Shown piece by piece: positions 1-11,070 of a stretch of 64,000 bases of DNA. The DNA is taken from NCBI RefSeq assembly GCF_018687715.1, contig NC_056755.1, positions 35,483,001 to 35,547,000 on the forward strand, written 5' to 3'. The first letter of the stretch is position 1. Each line of letters begins with the position of its first letter. This DNA is from Carya illinoinensis (lineage: Eukaryota > Streptophyta > Magnoliopsida > Fagales > Juglandaceae). The translations under genes and the position numbers were made by a program. The notes under the pieces were generated by a model that was given only the letters and a program-made list of their open reading frames with translations, was not told where the DNA came from and made no database searches.

Positions 1-1588
1 AGTGATCTCAGTGAATCCACTCTCTTCAATACCAATTAATTAGATAGCCCCTACATACTTGGGCCCTCCATAGATATAAGGCTTGTAACAAATCTGTTGT
101 TCGTGTGATAGCTGACTTATATACTATTTGATATTCAAACTTGTGGAGAAGGGGTTCATTTGATATTTAAGTCAAATGATAACCGTTCTTGTCTAGTATG
201 ATCTTTAGATGGTTATTTGTCAATATTGGAGATGGACTAGTCCTCCGAAATTAGTCAGAGATCTCCTAGGCCAAGGCCTGAATAACAGCCCGGGTTTATT
301 TGGGCCTCTGATCAAGATGTTTTGTCATCTCCATGTACAATCATTAAAGACATGAGATTCATGAGGTTCAACAGCCCCTTGAGAACAATAACTACGTAAT
401 TTAGATGCCAAGAAATCATGATCTAGAACACCAGGTTTTTTAAGTTTGTCATCTAATTAATGCAATAAGTACGCCATCTCACAACTTCTGGATAAAAATA
501 AAAAACTTGAGAGGTAAAACCGAGTTCCAAATAAATTTTAATGAAGTGAAACTATATATTATATTAATTGGTTGTAATTAAAATAAGATTTTAAATAGTT
601 GTATTATTGATCTTTTGGATGCCAGTATTGATCCTTGACTCTATCATTGGTAGGCTAAGGGCATGTCCATATTATTTGTGAAGAGCATGAGACTGTAATG
701 CTTACCTAGAATTAAGGTAAATACTCAGTCCGTGCTTCTCATCTTAATTAGTTGATAATTAGTAACTCTATTCTAAGTCCTGATTACCACACACTATTTA
801 CATGATATAATTTGATTTGTAAGATAAAAATTTTAAAATTTATCTTTCAAATTAAATTATGCTACGTAGATGGTGTACTGTGGTGTAGATCAGATTTAAA
901 ATAGAGTTACTCACATATAATTGGAGGAAATTAGTTAACAATAGTGTAATATCTACACACGACTCAACAAATTATATATGCTTATCAAAGATGTGAAAAA
1001 TGTCATTTTGGAATAGATACCCGTTACAACTTCATCCTCTCACATAATGATATCGATAATGCCATATTATTATCAAATACGGGTTATTAGGTAAGAGTTT
1101 TAATAATTTGGCAGGATGTGCTGGGATCGATCAAAGTGTCATGACCTCATTAGTACTCCAAAACTACTTAAAACTAGTCTCAAAGATAACATTTTTATAA
1201 CTAATTCTTCCCTTAAATCAGAATATCCAATTCACTAATTATTGGAATTTAGGTATAGACACTTTTTTTTTTTTTTTTTTGGGGAATAGAAAATCCATCT
1301 TTTTTTTTTTAGCCTAATAACAAATTTTATCTAATTGGGAGAGAGATGTGCAGGGACTCATCTTGTTGTCAAATAATAAATTAAGGGCGTGAAACATAGC
1401 GTGGATTAATACTTTGAGCGTTTCCTTCGGCCTTAATGGATAAGTTGTTTTTCAATAAAACAAGATTTTAGATCGAGGACACAAATATTTTCATTTTACG
1501 GAAGAGGACCTTTTCATGAAACTATAAATGCCAGTAACTCTTTGACATGAGCTTGCCATCCACAACCAAAAGTAGGACTTTTTACTTG
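1..1588. other. Intergenic region upstream of MIOX
   Basis: No coding sequence is supported here. The stretch is AT-rich, with a fold-back repeat at 784-887 and two T-runs near 1263-1280 and 1301-1311. The proximal promoter of the MIOX gene must lie in its right-hand part, but apart from a TATA-like site no individual element can be assigned. Confidence 0.6.
784..887. repeat. Fold-back (hairpin) MITE
   Basis: Two arms of about 50 bp are imperfect reverse complements. The left arm starts ttaccacacactattta and the right arm ends tggtgtactgtggtgta, with the centre in aattttaaaattta. A short arm-loop-arm element without coding capacity is typical of plant MITEs. The superfamily cannot be assigned because no clear target duplication is visible. 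Confidence 0.6.
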
Positions 1589-1598
1589 TTTATATATT
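1589..1598 (+). promoter_or_regulatory. Putative TATA box of MIOX
   Basis: The sequence tttatatatt lies about 55-60 bp before the MIOX start codon. This leaves room for a short leader with a transcription start near 1620. Assignment rests on position and composition only. Confidence 0.45.
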
Positions 1599-1650
1599 GA
1601 TCTGTCTGATTGCTCTGAGTTACATTAGTTGCTTGAATTTTGGAAGAAAA

Positions 1651-3213
1651 ATGACCATCCTCGTTGAGAAGCCTGTGCTTGGTATACCATTTTTGATTTT
1701 ATTTTCTTTTCCATGCCTTTTTTTTTTGGGATGATGAATTGAGTCTCTATTATTGCATTTGTTTTGATGTTTTATTTGTTAATTTATTTTTTCGATTGAG
1801 TGTCACCAGCACTGGAGCCCAAAGATGTGTCAAACAAAGACGATTCTGAGAAAGAAATGGTAGCAAAGAATGGATTCTTCGCACCAGAAATCAATTCATT
1901 CGGAAACTCATTCAGGTGTCCTACAAATTTCACTATTTAGCTTTCAACTCTTGTTTGGTGATGTATTAAGGGTAACACTGATCCATGATCAAAATTCTGA
2001 GCAGGGACTATAATGCAGAAAGTGCAAGGCAAAGCACGGTCGAGGAGTTCTACAGGTTGCAGCACATTAACCAAACATATAATTTTGTAAGCAAACTCAT
2101 GTGCTTCCGGCACCCCAGCCTCCTACAGTATTTGTTGTTGCTTGTATAAAAATTTCAAACATCGTTAAATTAGTAATAAATATTGTAGATTTGGACCAAG
2201 TTTTTGAATTTATCTCTCTTTCATTTGAAACCCTTAAGTTCAGAGGATCTTTTTAATATTGTTGAGCTACTTGTCTAAAAAAGATATTACAATGTGCATG
2301 GAATTAGGTTAATTTTGGTGCAAAATGAATGTTGTAGGTGAAGAGGATGAGAGCAGAGTATGCTAAGCTGAATAGAATGGAAATGGGGATATGGGAATGT
2401 TGTGAGCTCCTCAACGAGGTGGTGGATGATAGTGATCCTGACTTGGACGAACCACAAATTATGCACTTGTTACAAACGGCTGAAGCAATTAGAAAAGATT
2501 ATCCCGATGAAGATTGGCTGCATCTCACTGCCTTAATTCATGGTAATTTATAATATGTTCCCAATCCCAGTTTCTTGATGCTATCCAAAGCTGAAATGAG
2601 ATACAAAATAAGATTGTCTTACTAATTGGTTTCAGACCTTGGAAAAGTTCTTCTCCTTCCTCAATTTGGAGGACTTCCTCAATGGGCTGTTGTGGGTAAG
2701 CATTCTGTCATAACCCTAGAAATTAGTTTGTTTTTAATCTCTCTCTCTCTCTCTCTCTCTGATCTCTTGAGTGGGTTAATTTTAATATTGCAGGGGATAC
2801 ATTCCCTCTTGGATGTGCTTTTGACGATTCAATTGTCCACAACAAGGTCTGTTTCTTTTTTGCTAAGTTAACCATGAGCTTAATTTAAACAACTTGGTTG
2901 TTATCTTATTGATCAACCAATCGAGACAAATATGTTTCGTTTGTTATTATTGCATGTAGTATTTCAAGGAAAATCCAGATTACAACAACCCAGCTTACAA
3001 TACCAAATACGGAATTTACTCTCAAGGATGTGGACTGGACAATGTAATGATATCATGGGGGCATGATGACTACATGTACTTGGTATATATCTATATTAAT
3101 TCTCCATCACCTTCCAATTAATAATTATTAATATAAAATTTATCAGTATTTGTGTGAGCAATCATTTTACTCATAAGTAAGTGCTGTTGCTGCTGGTTGA
3201 TTAATGTCAATTA

Positions 3214-3276
<63 letters not shown>

Positions 3277-4009
3277 GTGCAGGTGGCTAAACAGAATGGG
3301 ACAACTCTACCTCCAGCCGCATTGTTCATTATTCGATTCCACTCATTTTACCGTAAGCATTATTTTTCAAATAAGTATACAATCTAATCATGATATAAAT
3401 GATAATCGAGGATCATTTAACGCATAAATAGATGATGTGATTCAACATGAATGAAGTTTTTGCTTCGAAAATGATATGATATATATATATATATATGATG
3501 ATGATCTAGATCTTTTAAGTATTAATTAAATGATGTATCTGGGCGACAGTCAATCTATATGTTGATTTCAATGATCTCTATATATATGGCATTTCAGCTT
3601 TACATACGGCGGGAGCGTATAAGCACCTACTCAACGATGAGGATGCCAAGAGTCTAAACTGGCTTCATATATTCAAGTAATTAAGCTATTGTTTGTATTT
3701 CTTCCACCTCAAAATTTCTTTTCCCTATTAATGTTTGATTTATATTAAAGGAACTTAACATGTTTTTTAATATATATACACGATCATGAACAGCAAATAC
3801 GACCTCTACAGTAAGAGCAAAGATAAGATTGATATTGAGAAAGTAAAGCCATATTACATGTCCCTCATTGAAAAGGTTAGATGATCAATTTCATTTCTTA
3901 TAAATACGACCTTTAATTATATATCTAGCCATTTTAACTTCAGTTTTGCCTGCCTTTCTAAATTGGGATGATTTTTTTGCAGTATTTTCCGGCAAAACTC
4001 AAGTGGTGA
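1651..4009 (+). CDS. MIOX: Inositol oxygenase (myo-inositol oxygenase)
   Basis: This enzyme uses a di-iron centre and O2 to convert myo-inositol to D-glucuronate in the cytosol, feeding UDP-glucuronate for cell walls and possibly ascorbate. Eleven exons are read: 1651-1681, 1810-1915, 2005-2086, 2338-2542, 2636-2695, 2794-2846, 2960-3082, 3283-3352, 3598-3676, 3794-3875 and 3983-4009. All have GT/AG borders and together give 305 aa, close to the family's usual 310 or so. By alignment from memory with the mammalian enzyme, the six iron ligands are present: H116 (in MHLLQTAE), H141-D142 (in LIHDLGK), H214 (in WGHDD), H240 (in RFHSFYP) and D273 (in NKYD). The conserved C-terminus YFPAKLKW is followed directly by TGA. 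The start is the only ATG in frame with the conserved MTILVE N-terminus. The N-terminal linker (residues 10-45) is divergent, as is normal. Nothing suggests a pseudogene. Confidence 0.97.
2741..2760. repeat. (CT)n microsatellite in MIOX intron 5
   Basis: A run of about ten CT units lies in the intron between MIOX exons 5 and 6, about 35 bp before the acceptor. Confidence 0.8.
3215..3276. repeat. Compound (CT)n(AT)n microsatellite at MIOX intron 7 acceptor
   Basis: About 20 CT units run directly into about 10 AT units and end five bases before the tgcag acceptor of exon 8. The CT part takes the place of the polypyrimidine tract. Confidence 0.9.
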
Positions 4010-4300
4010 ACTTGGATATATTCAGCATGCTGGATTCTAGAAATGGCAATGGTGGCCGCCGCCGATATATATATATATATATATATATTTATGTGTGTGT
4101 AATATATATATTATGTTTATATACACACGCTACATTAATTTGTAGTTCTTTGATGTGTATGCACATAAATAAAGGATACTATGGGAGGATCATGTCCTCT
4201 TTTCAGTTTGTTTGAAAAGATATTTACTACAATTATAATATGTTTTTTCTATTACTGTAATGCACGCGTTGCTCTGTAACCAAAAAGAAATGTACAAGTA
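4010..4300 (+). promoter_or_regulatory. MIOX 3' UTR with candidate poly(A) signal
   Basis: After the MIOX stop codon there is a short GCC run, an (AT)n tract at about 4065-4088 and an aataaa hexamer at 4167-4172. The hexamer is a reasonable polyadenylation signal, but the cleavage site cannot be read from sequence. Confidence 0.45.
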
Positions 4301-4485
4301 AATCATTTCTGTTTGCTCCAAATTCCAATTTGCTTTCATCATTTACCTTTTATATAGCTAAATACTGCTCAATGGCTGACTTTCTTTAAATTTGCACCAT
4401 TCAAAAGGTAAAATGTGTACGTTCAAAAAAATAAAATTATGTAACATAGGATGGGCGGATGATATCTCAGTGCTAAGATATCTTA

Positions 4486-4684
4486 AGTGTGGTTTAAATA
4501 GTGAAATGAGATAGTTTTAGATGAAAGATGAAAGTTGAATAAAATATTGTTAAAATATTATTTTTTAATATTATTATTATTTTAAGATTTGAAAAAGTTA
4601 AATAGTTTATTATATTTCGTGTGGAAATTTAGAAAAGCTATAATGATGAGGTAAGATGAAATACTTTTATTATTCAAACGGGGC
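4486..4684. mobile_element. Tourist-like MITE, copy 1
   Basis: About 200 bp, closely matching the copies at 18969-19176 and 24047-24231. Shared internal sequence includes aaaatattgtt, attattttttaatatt and the gatttgaaaaagttaaat region. The termini resemble gg(c/t)..ggtttggata and its complement tattcaaac. TTA precedes the left end; the right-hand target copy has been lost or mutated. Non-coding. Confidence 0.7.
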
Positions 4685-4832
4685 AATAAGTTAAAACTTA
4701 AGAGAAAGAAACTTGAGCCCTTGCAACTATCGATTCCAAATAGTGAGTCTTGAGTTGTCTTGACATTGGAGTTGATAAGGGCTTCTAGATTGTACCAACT
4801 CGTGACATTTATTGTTACACATAGGTTATAAT

Positions 4833-6042
4833 TATTAGTGGTGGTAACATGTAACACAACCCATGAATCCAACACGAATACGATACAAAATTAGTGAGTT
4901 TGTATTTGATATAAATAAATTTGGGTCAAAACGGGTTAATCATTAAGACACAACTAATAAACAAGTCAATAATGGGTCAACCTGCTTAACCCAAAATCAA
5001 CCCGTAATAACCTGTTTAGATTGTATTTCAAAATTTACAATTTTATTATTATAGGTTGTAATATTGGTCTTTTTCAATATGCTTATGTTTTATTATTGAG
5101 ATTATAATTTTAGATCTATGCTCATATTTGTTATTGTTGGGTTTATAATTTTAGTTTTCTTATAAGTTAAAATCAAAAAAATATTAATATGTTAGTAAGT
5201 CTTATTGTTTTGGTTGAGGCAAGTTTTGTAACCACCATCTTCGAACACTGCCAAGCTTCTACCAAAGGAATAAAAGGGGTGGTCGGGTGTGTCTGTGCAC
5301 CTTTAAAGCCAAAGTTAGAAAAATAATCTTACTGGAAGAAAAGAGAAATGGAGTTAAGAGTTTGATTTGAGTGATTAACCCCTTTCCCTTACCAGTTTTC
5401 TCTTATTTATACCTCTGCCTCTAGAGAGGTCTCTGTCTTCTCTGTCTTTATAATGATCACCCCTTGTTTTGGACGGCATGGTGTCGTATTTATTGTGGTC
5501 TTTCCTATTAGGGACAAGACCTTAACCTAGTGTGGGCCATTCAACATTGCATTTAATGCGGCTAATCTTGTCGGGGATAGGATCCCGACCAGCCTTGGGT
5601 TTCCATTCTTCCTTTCATTTTCTAACCCACCAAGTCACGGGCCTTTAGATTCGGCGAAGTGGGTTGGGCCTAGCCCTGTTGGGTACAAAAACTCCCTTCC
5701 ATTTTTTTAGATATTGTGGATATAAATAAATATAGATTTTGACATTTATTTAAAATTATGTTAATTAGGTCAAATGAGTTATGCGTGTCAATTCAACCTA
5801 TTTACTTAAAAAGGGTTAAAATTGGTGCAAATGCATCATGTCGTGTTGACTCATTTCTAATTAGTTATTAAACAGATCAAAGTATGTGAGATCGTGTCAC
5901 TTGCTATTTAAATGAGTCGTATTAGGATTTGACGGTTTGATTGACCAGTTTAGCTTTCGTGTTTGGGTTGACCCGTATAGTTGAATATTAATGACTTAAC
6001 ACGATACAAACATGACCTGCTAACACGAATTGTCACCCCTAG
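4833..6042. mobile_element. hAT-like non-autonomous repeat, interrupted
   Basis: The right end reads gaattgtcacccctag and the left end reads tagtggtggtaacatgt, so the two termini are imperfect inverted copies of a taggggtgacaat-type end. Inside are many (a)cccgtt/gggtcaa motifs typical of abundant plant repeats with this terminus. A compositionally different block of about 480 bp (roughly 5215-5700, with tttataccctctg-like and gggtacaaaaactccc sequence) looks inserted and resembles LTR sequence, but no paired end was found. No target duplication could be confirmed. Confidence 0.4.
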
Positions 6043-6103
6043 TTATTGTTATACATAATTATGTTTCTTAAACAGTATTAAATTTAGGGGTGCTACCCAC
6101 ACC

Positions 6104-6235
6104 TTTTAGGTAGGCAGTTAGGGGCCCTGCTACCTTATGGGTGGGGGGTGATTTGGGCCCCTGGGCCCTAGCCCTAGCCCCTGTGGGCAGATGCCCCCGC
6201 CTTGATGCCGGGTAGCAGTTCACTCACCCAAGGGA
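6104..6235. other. GC-rich island with inverted repeat
   Basis: About 130 bp of G+C-rich sequence in AT-rich surroundings. An exact 8-bp inverted repeat CTGCTACC (6127-6134) / GGTAGCAG (6211-6218) could form a hairpin. There is no ORF and no family is recognised. It may be the core of a small transposable element. Confidence 0.4.
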
Positions 6236-6435
6236 CTCAATGGTCCAATTTTGGTCTAAAATCTATTTTCATTTAATTTGAAATACAAAATTAAATGTGT
6301 AAAATTAAATTTTAGTTCTAAATATAAGTAAATCTAATGATTCTGACTTATTACAAAGTGTTATAAACTATTACACATTAATCTAAAACTATTATAAATT
6401 AATAAAAAAATTAAAAAAATAGCTTGAATGAATAA

Positions 6436-8795
6436 CAATGTTGCAACAATTGAAACTTGGGTTTGATTAAAGATGGGTGGCTTTGGTATTGTCTTGTATT
6501 AATTATATATCTTATAAGGTACTAATTAATGGGGTGCCTACTTCATTTGATGCTTCATGAGGTTTGTGACATGGAGACTCGTTTTTGCCTTGCTTGTTTG
6601 TTTTATGTGAGGGGTTGTCTTCCCTTCTAAAATCTAATGAGAGACAAAATTTGATAAAAGGTGTCAAAGTCTGCCTTCAAGCTCCTGCTGTTACTCCTTT
6701 TTTTTTTTTTTTTGCAGATGATAGTCTTTTATTCTGTTAGGCGACTCATTCTCAAAGTGAAAGTTTGAAGTAGCTGTTACATACTAAGCTTTTGATTAGT
6801 CCTAATGTTGATGAAGAGGAAATTGCATCAATTATGGCCATTTGGAATGTGCATTTTCTTCAACATCATGACCGTTACTTGGGTTTTCATTCTTTGGTTG
6901 GTCATTCCAAATGTGCTACTTTTGAAAAGTTAAAAGATAGAGTCTGGTAGAAGCTACAAGGTTGGAAGGAATAGTTGTTATCATTGGCTAAGCATGAAGT
7001 TTTTATTAAAGCAATTGTACAATAATTGCCAACCTATACTATGAGTTATTTCTTATTCCCTAAATTATTTTGTAAGGACTTAGAAGGGTTGTTTGCAACA
7101 TTCTAGTGCGGACAACGATAGACTAAACATAAGATGCATTGGATTAGCTGGAAAAAACTATGTTCTTCGAAGCTAATGGTATGGGTTTTAATAACCTTGA
7201 GTTGTTTAACATGGCAATTTGCTTGCTAAACAAGGATGTCGGTTGATTCACAACCCTCATTCCTTACTTTATCCTTTTTTTAAAGCTAAGTATTTTCCTA
7301 CCATAGATTTTTACAATCTAATGTAAGTAGGAGGTGCTCTTATGTATGGTGAAGTATTTGTGATGTTAAGTCTTTTTTGCAGAATGGGTGCATTTGGCAG
7401 ATAGGGAAGGATAATAGAGTCAGAATCCTTCATGATAAATGAGTACCAATTTTTTGGTTACCTCGGATGCTACCTCCTAATTATGTTTTATAAGATGATT
7501 CTATGGTGAATTTGCTTATGAATTTGGACCACATAACTTGGAATGTGGATTTAGTTCAAGTTGTTTTTCCTCCTATTGTTGTGAATGCAGTTTTTCAGCT
7601 TCCTATATTTTCAAGAGAGTGTGAAGATAAACTTGTGTGAAGTGGCACAAAGAATGGAGTATATTTTGTAAAGTCTGGGTATCATCTACCCTTGAATTTG
7701 TTTGACTTATTAAGGCTGAAAGTTCTCATTCATATGGATCTTCCATATTTTGGCATTAGTTTTGGAATCTGAATTTACCAATTAAGGTTAAAAACTTTGA
7801 ATGGCGAGCTTGTAAGGATAGTCTTCCTACTAAAATGAATTTAATGAAGTGTGATGTTCTATCAAATGCGGGATGTCCTTATTGTCACTTGGTTGGAGAG
7901 GATTGATATTTTGTTTTTATGGCTGTCTATATGTAAAAAAAGGTATTGGTTGTTCGTTGTCCACCAGTTTTATCTTGTTTGGAGTTTTTTGTTGGTTATG
8001 AAAATGTGGTTTGGGAATTAATGCAACTTAATATAACTTTAGTCCTTATTTTTATTATTATTTCTTGGGGAGTTTGGAAGTATAGAAACTTGAAGTTATT
8101 TTAGGATTCTTCTTGTGTGATGCAAGAAGTTGTTGATGATTGTTTAGCATATGTTGAGAATTACATTATTGTTAAACATTCCCGGCCAGTTGGTGATACA
8201 GAAAGAGCTTGTACTCTCTTGGAAGCATCCTATTCCAGGTATGGTAAAGCTTAACTTTGATGGTGCTTTGTTTCGATCTTTTGACTTTGTAGGTATTAGG
8301 GCTATTTTAAGGGATGAAAAAGGTGATCTTCTATTTGCTTTGAGCCGGAAGGAATTTGGGCTATATGAAGTAGATGATATAGAGGCTTTGACTACCTTAC
8401 GGGGTCTTAAACTGATATCTAATTTGGGTTTCTCAAGTTTATTACTAGAAGGGGATTCGTGGACAGTTATTGAGGCTATTGGTTCACATAAGCCAAAATT
8501 TTCAAGGCAAAAGAATTTGATATCTGAAATTCAAAGTCTCCTATCTAGATTTGCAGTATATGAAGTAGCTCATGTTGGTTGCCAAAGAAATGAATTAGCT
8601 CATTTACTTCCAAGGCATGCTTGCTTTGTGGATGATACTATTCAATGGTGGCATGAATGTCCAGATTTTATTCATTCACGGGTCATGCTTGATTCAACTT
8701 TGTAATTGTTTTGGTATTAACTTTGTTGTTACTAATTCTATATGAATCTTTTACTACAAAAAAAAAAAAAAAAAACCAATGTTGCAACAATTGAA
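6436..8795 (+). mobile_element. 5'-truncated LINE (L1-type) retrotransposon with target duplication
   Basis: The insertion proper is 6455-8776. It is flanked by an exact 19-bp duplication, caatgttgcaacaattgaa, at 6436-6454 and 8777-8795, and ends in a poly(A) run at 8758-8775. In broken frames it encodes the last part of a LINE ORF2. First comes the reverse transcriptase active-site block (FADDSLLFC, about 6713-6745, with an expanded T-run in front of it), then the thumb (KLQGWK), the zf-RVT region around 7600-7900, and an RNase H-like domain ending at 8705. Many stops and frameshifts mark it as dead. The long target duplication and 5' truncation are hallmarks of target-primed reverse transcription. 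Confidence 0.9.
8151..8705 (+). pseudogene. RNase H-like domain of the LINE ORF2 (fragment)
   Basis: This 184-codon open stretch is the C-terminal RNase H-like (RVT_3) domain of the LINE above. It shows the opening motif KLNFDGALF, a LEGDSWTVIEAI segment with the second acidic residue, and the final CQRNELAH motif followed by a tryptophan-rich tail ending about 50 bp before the poly(A) run. The apparent start codon is not a real gene start, since the domain continues upstream in the degraded ORF2. It is listed because it would be mistaken for a gene. Confidence 0.85.
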
Positions 8796-9355
8796 CATCT
8801 CCAAGTGACATCATAAAACTAGAAAACTAAACAATGAATTAGGAAAAGAATGTCAAAAAGAAAAACTCTCAATTAGGAAAAAATAATAACATATGTACAA
8901 ACTATAAAAAATTAATTAACAAACCAATGGTATATTAAAGTTAAATTGTTTTGGGGTTTCAAAAGTAAAACCCCAAAACAGTATAGGGTTTTAATTTTGT
9001 AACCCCAAAAGAAATTAGGTTAGAGGGTTCGAATTTTGAGTTTATTTAGGCTCTTAGATTCAACACCCTTAAATCATTTAGAAGTTCAATCCAAACCCTT
9101 AGGATTTCATATTGAAACCCTAAAATTTTTTCTAAAAGAGTATGTTCAGAACTTCAAACATCGAAATTTAAACACCAATCAAACTCCACATCATCCAAAA
9201 CACAACAAAACCATTGCAAAAATCCCATCCTCCATTGCAAAAAATAAAACAAATGCATTTCGAAATTTTAAAAATCTTAGGGTTTCAATTTTGGGATATA
9301 CTTACAGTGATGCCATTTTGGAGATCCAAAAAAAGATGTTTCATTCCAAAACTTA

Positions 9356-9360
<5 letters not shown>
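8796..9360. other. Non-coding AT-rich stretch with hairpin
   Basis: Apart from a near-perfect hairpin at 8948-8979 (arms gttttggggttt / aaaccccaaaac), only low-complexity sequence with scattered aaaccct-like motifs is visible. A 106-codon open frame at 9036-9356 has no recognisable domain and is judged accidental. Confidence 0.5.

Positions 9361-9404
<44 letters not shown>
9361..9404. repeat. (TA)n microsatellite
   Basis: About 21 uninterrupted TA units, directly abutting the GC-rich block at 9405-9530. Confidence 0.9.
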
Positions 9405-9406
<2 letters not shown>

Positions 9407-9530
9407 ACGAGTGTACGGTGGAAAACCTGGCATCCACCTTGAGAAGGCGGGTTCATGCCCTCTTATCCGCCATATGTGGGCGGTTGCCTCTGCTTGCCCC
9501 AAGCGGGGAGCCCGCCCAACAAGCCTATTT
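9405..9530. other. GC-rich block next to (TA)n
   Basis: About 125 bp of high-GC sequence (aaggcgggttcatgccct, aagcggggagcccgcc) adjoining a (TA)n tract. It contains ggcgggttcatgccc, which loosely resembles a tRNA B box, and several short inverted repeats. It may be a diverged SINE or MITE head. No family is recognised. Confidence 0.35.
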
Positions 9531-10044
9531 AAATGCTTGATCAATATGTATTATTAAGTTCATATATTGAATCTATAAACTGTAGATTTTGGGAGTGGAT
9601 TTTGAGGAATCACGGTCTCTCGATCTGGTATTTTATTTTACACTTTTGGAATTTATTCATTTGTTGAACTTGGTTATAAAGAATCAAAGATGCGTGGAGT
9701 AATCAAAATTAATTTTTCAACCATTCATTTGCCAACAACCACGCATGCAAATCTAATGAAGGATGTTTAATTTGTTCATATTCAAAAATTACTTATTTCA
9801 AAACAAATTATATCAATAGTTTAAAGTAACCATTGGAAAGTAACATTCATTGCCATTTATTGTAGATTTTATTAATTCCGGTGAAACCTAATGCATGAAC
9901 AGAAATAAAAGCTAAACAAAAGTTGAAATAAACATGGTATATATAGTCTTCGTTGTTACAGTTACAGAGAGAAGAATGAATAGAGAGAGAGATTGACATA
10001 TGCATCGATCATCAGTTTTATATCGATTTAAATATATTGTCAAA

Positions 10045-10129
10045 GGTATGTGGTCTAATTGGTATATATAATTCACATCTTTTAAATTAGAAGTCTGAAG
10101 TTCGAAATCCTCGTCTCTTAAATGTATCA

Positions 10130-10155
<26 letters not shown>
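10045..10155 (+). mobile_element. tRNA-derived SINE (candidate)
   Basis: An A-box-like sequence (ggtatgtggtctaattggta, 10045-10064) is followed about 35 bp later by a B-box-like sequence (gttcgaaatcc, 10100-10110), the spacing of a tRNA-type internal pol III promoter. A (TA)n tail runs from about 10131. There is no closed cloverleaf, so this is not a functional tRNA gene. Confidence 0.5.
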
Positions 10156-10161
<6 letters not shown>

Positions 10162-11070
10162 GTGCGTATATGTTTAGAAAAATTGACACTTTATCCTAAA
10201 AATTTCTCCGAAAATAGAGCATCAAAATTTTCACATATGATGACGAGGGTGCCTTCCCCATGCAGTACTCTTTTTGAATTCTCGATATAATTTAATGTAT
10301 TTTTTAAATATAAAAGAAGAAAATAACTAAAATGGAAGGAATATTCAACCCTCTCCAACATTGTTGTATTTTTCATAATTTAATATAGTATTACTTTAAT
10401 TTGTAAAAGATGTTTTTCCATCCATATCTACTTCATTATTGCTTTTAATTTCGAGTCCCCGAATCATTCATGGGCCCGCCAAATTGGAATATACACCTGA
10501 AATTTGGGAAGTTGGGTACGACGGGAAATGACGTGTAAAGCTCTTAGAGGTCTATTCCCTGTCAACATTAGGCAACATTCGCCGGCCTTTCCTCAGAGCG
10601 CTTGTTAAGATTCTTTGTCATGCAGCGATTGGCTACTTATTAAAAAAAAAAAAAAAAAACCCAGTTCTGGTTTTTCTTCCCCTTTCATTTTATTTATTTA
10701 TTTATTTTTATTTTTCTGAAATGAAAATTGTTTCCGTTTTAATTTCGTCATCCAACGCTTTTAGCGTTCACGAATGTTAAGAGATATCATGGATTAATAA
10801 ATTAAAAATAAACATTTATTCACCAACGAAATTATAAGATTTTTCTAATAAGATTTACAATAAAAGAGATAAATATTATAATAGTACCAACAACGAAGAC
10901 GATGACAACGATAGAGGAAAATCTCTCGTTTTTTTAAGCCCAGCGGTGGTCCCAGGGGGACCCACCAGCGGTGGCTCTAGCGTTGTCCCAGCGATAAATT
11001 CTCCCACTGTTCTGTGATTAGTAGATTACACCTACCCATCTCTCTATATGTGAATAAGAGGTGTCCAGTG
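10156..11070. other. Upstream region and leader of the GGT gene
   Basis: No coding sequence is seen. The last 140 bp before the start codon switch to GC-rich sequence with a repeated ccagcggtgg motif (two copies in 10939-10973) around an imperfect palindrome ggtcccagggggaccc. This probably belongs to the transcribed leader. No clear TATA box can be chosen. Confidence 0.45.

Noticed and set aside
4582..4875. 97-codon minus-strand ORF
   Set aside because: Most of it runs across the Tourist-like MITE copy and the start of the hAT-like repeat; no domain, so it is accidental.
9036..9356. 106-codon plus-strand ORF
   Set aside because: Low-complexity Asn/Lys/His-rich product, no recognisable motif, no leader or splice context.
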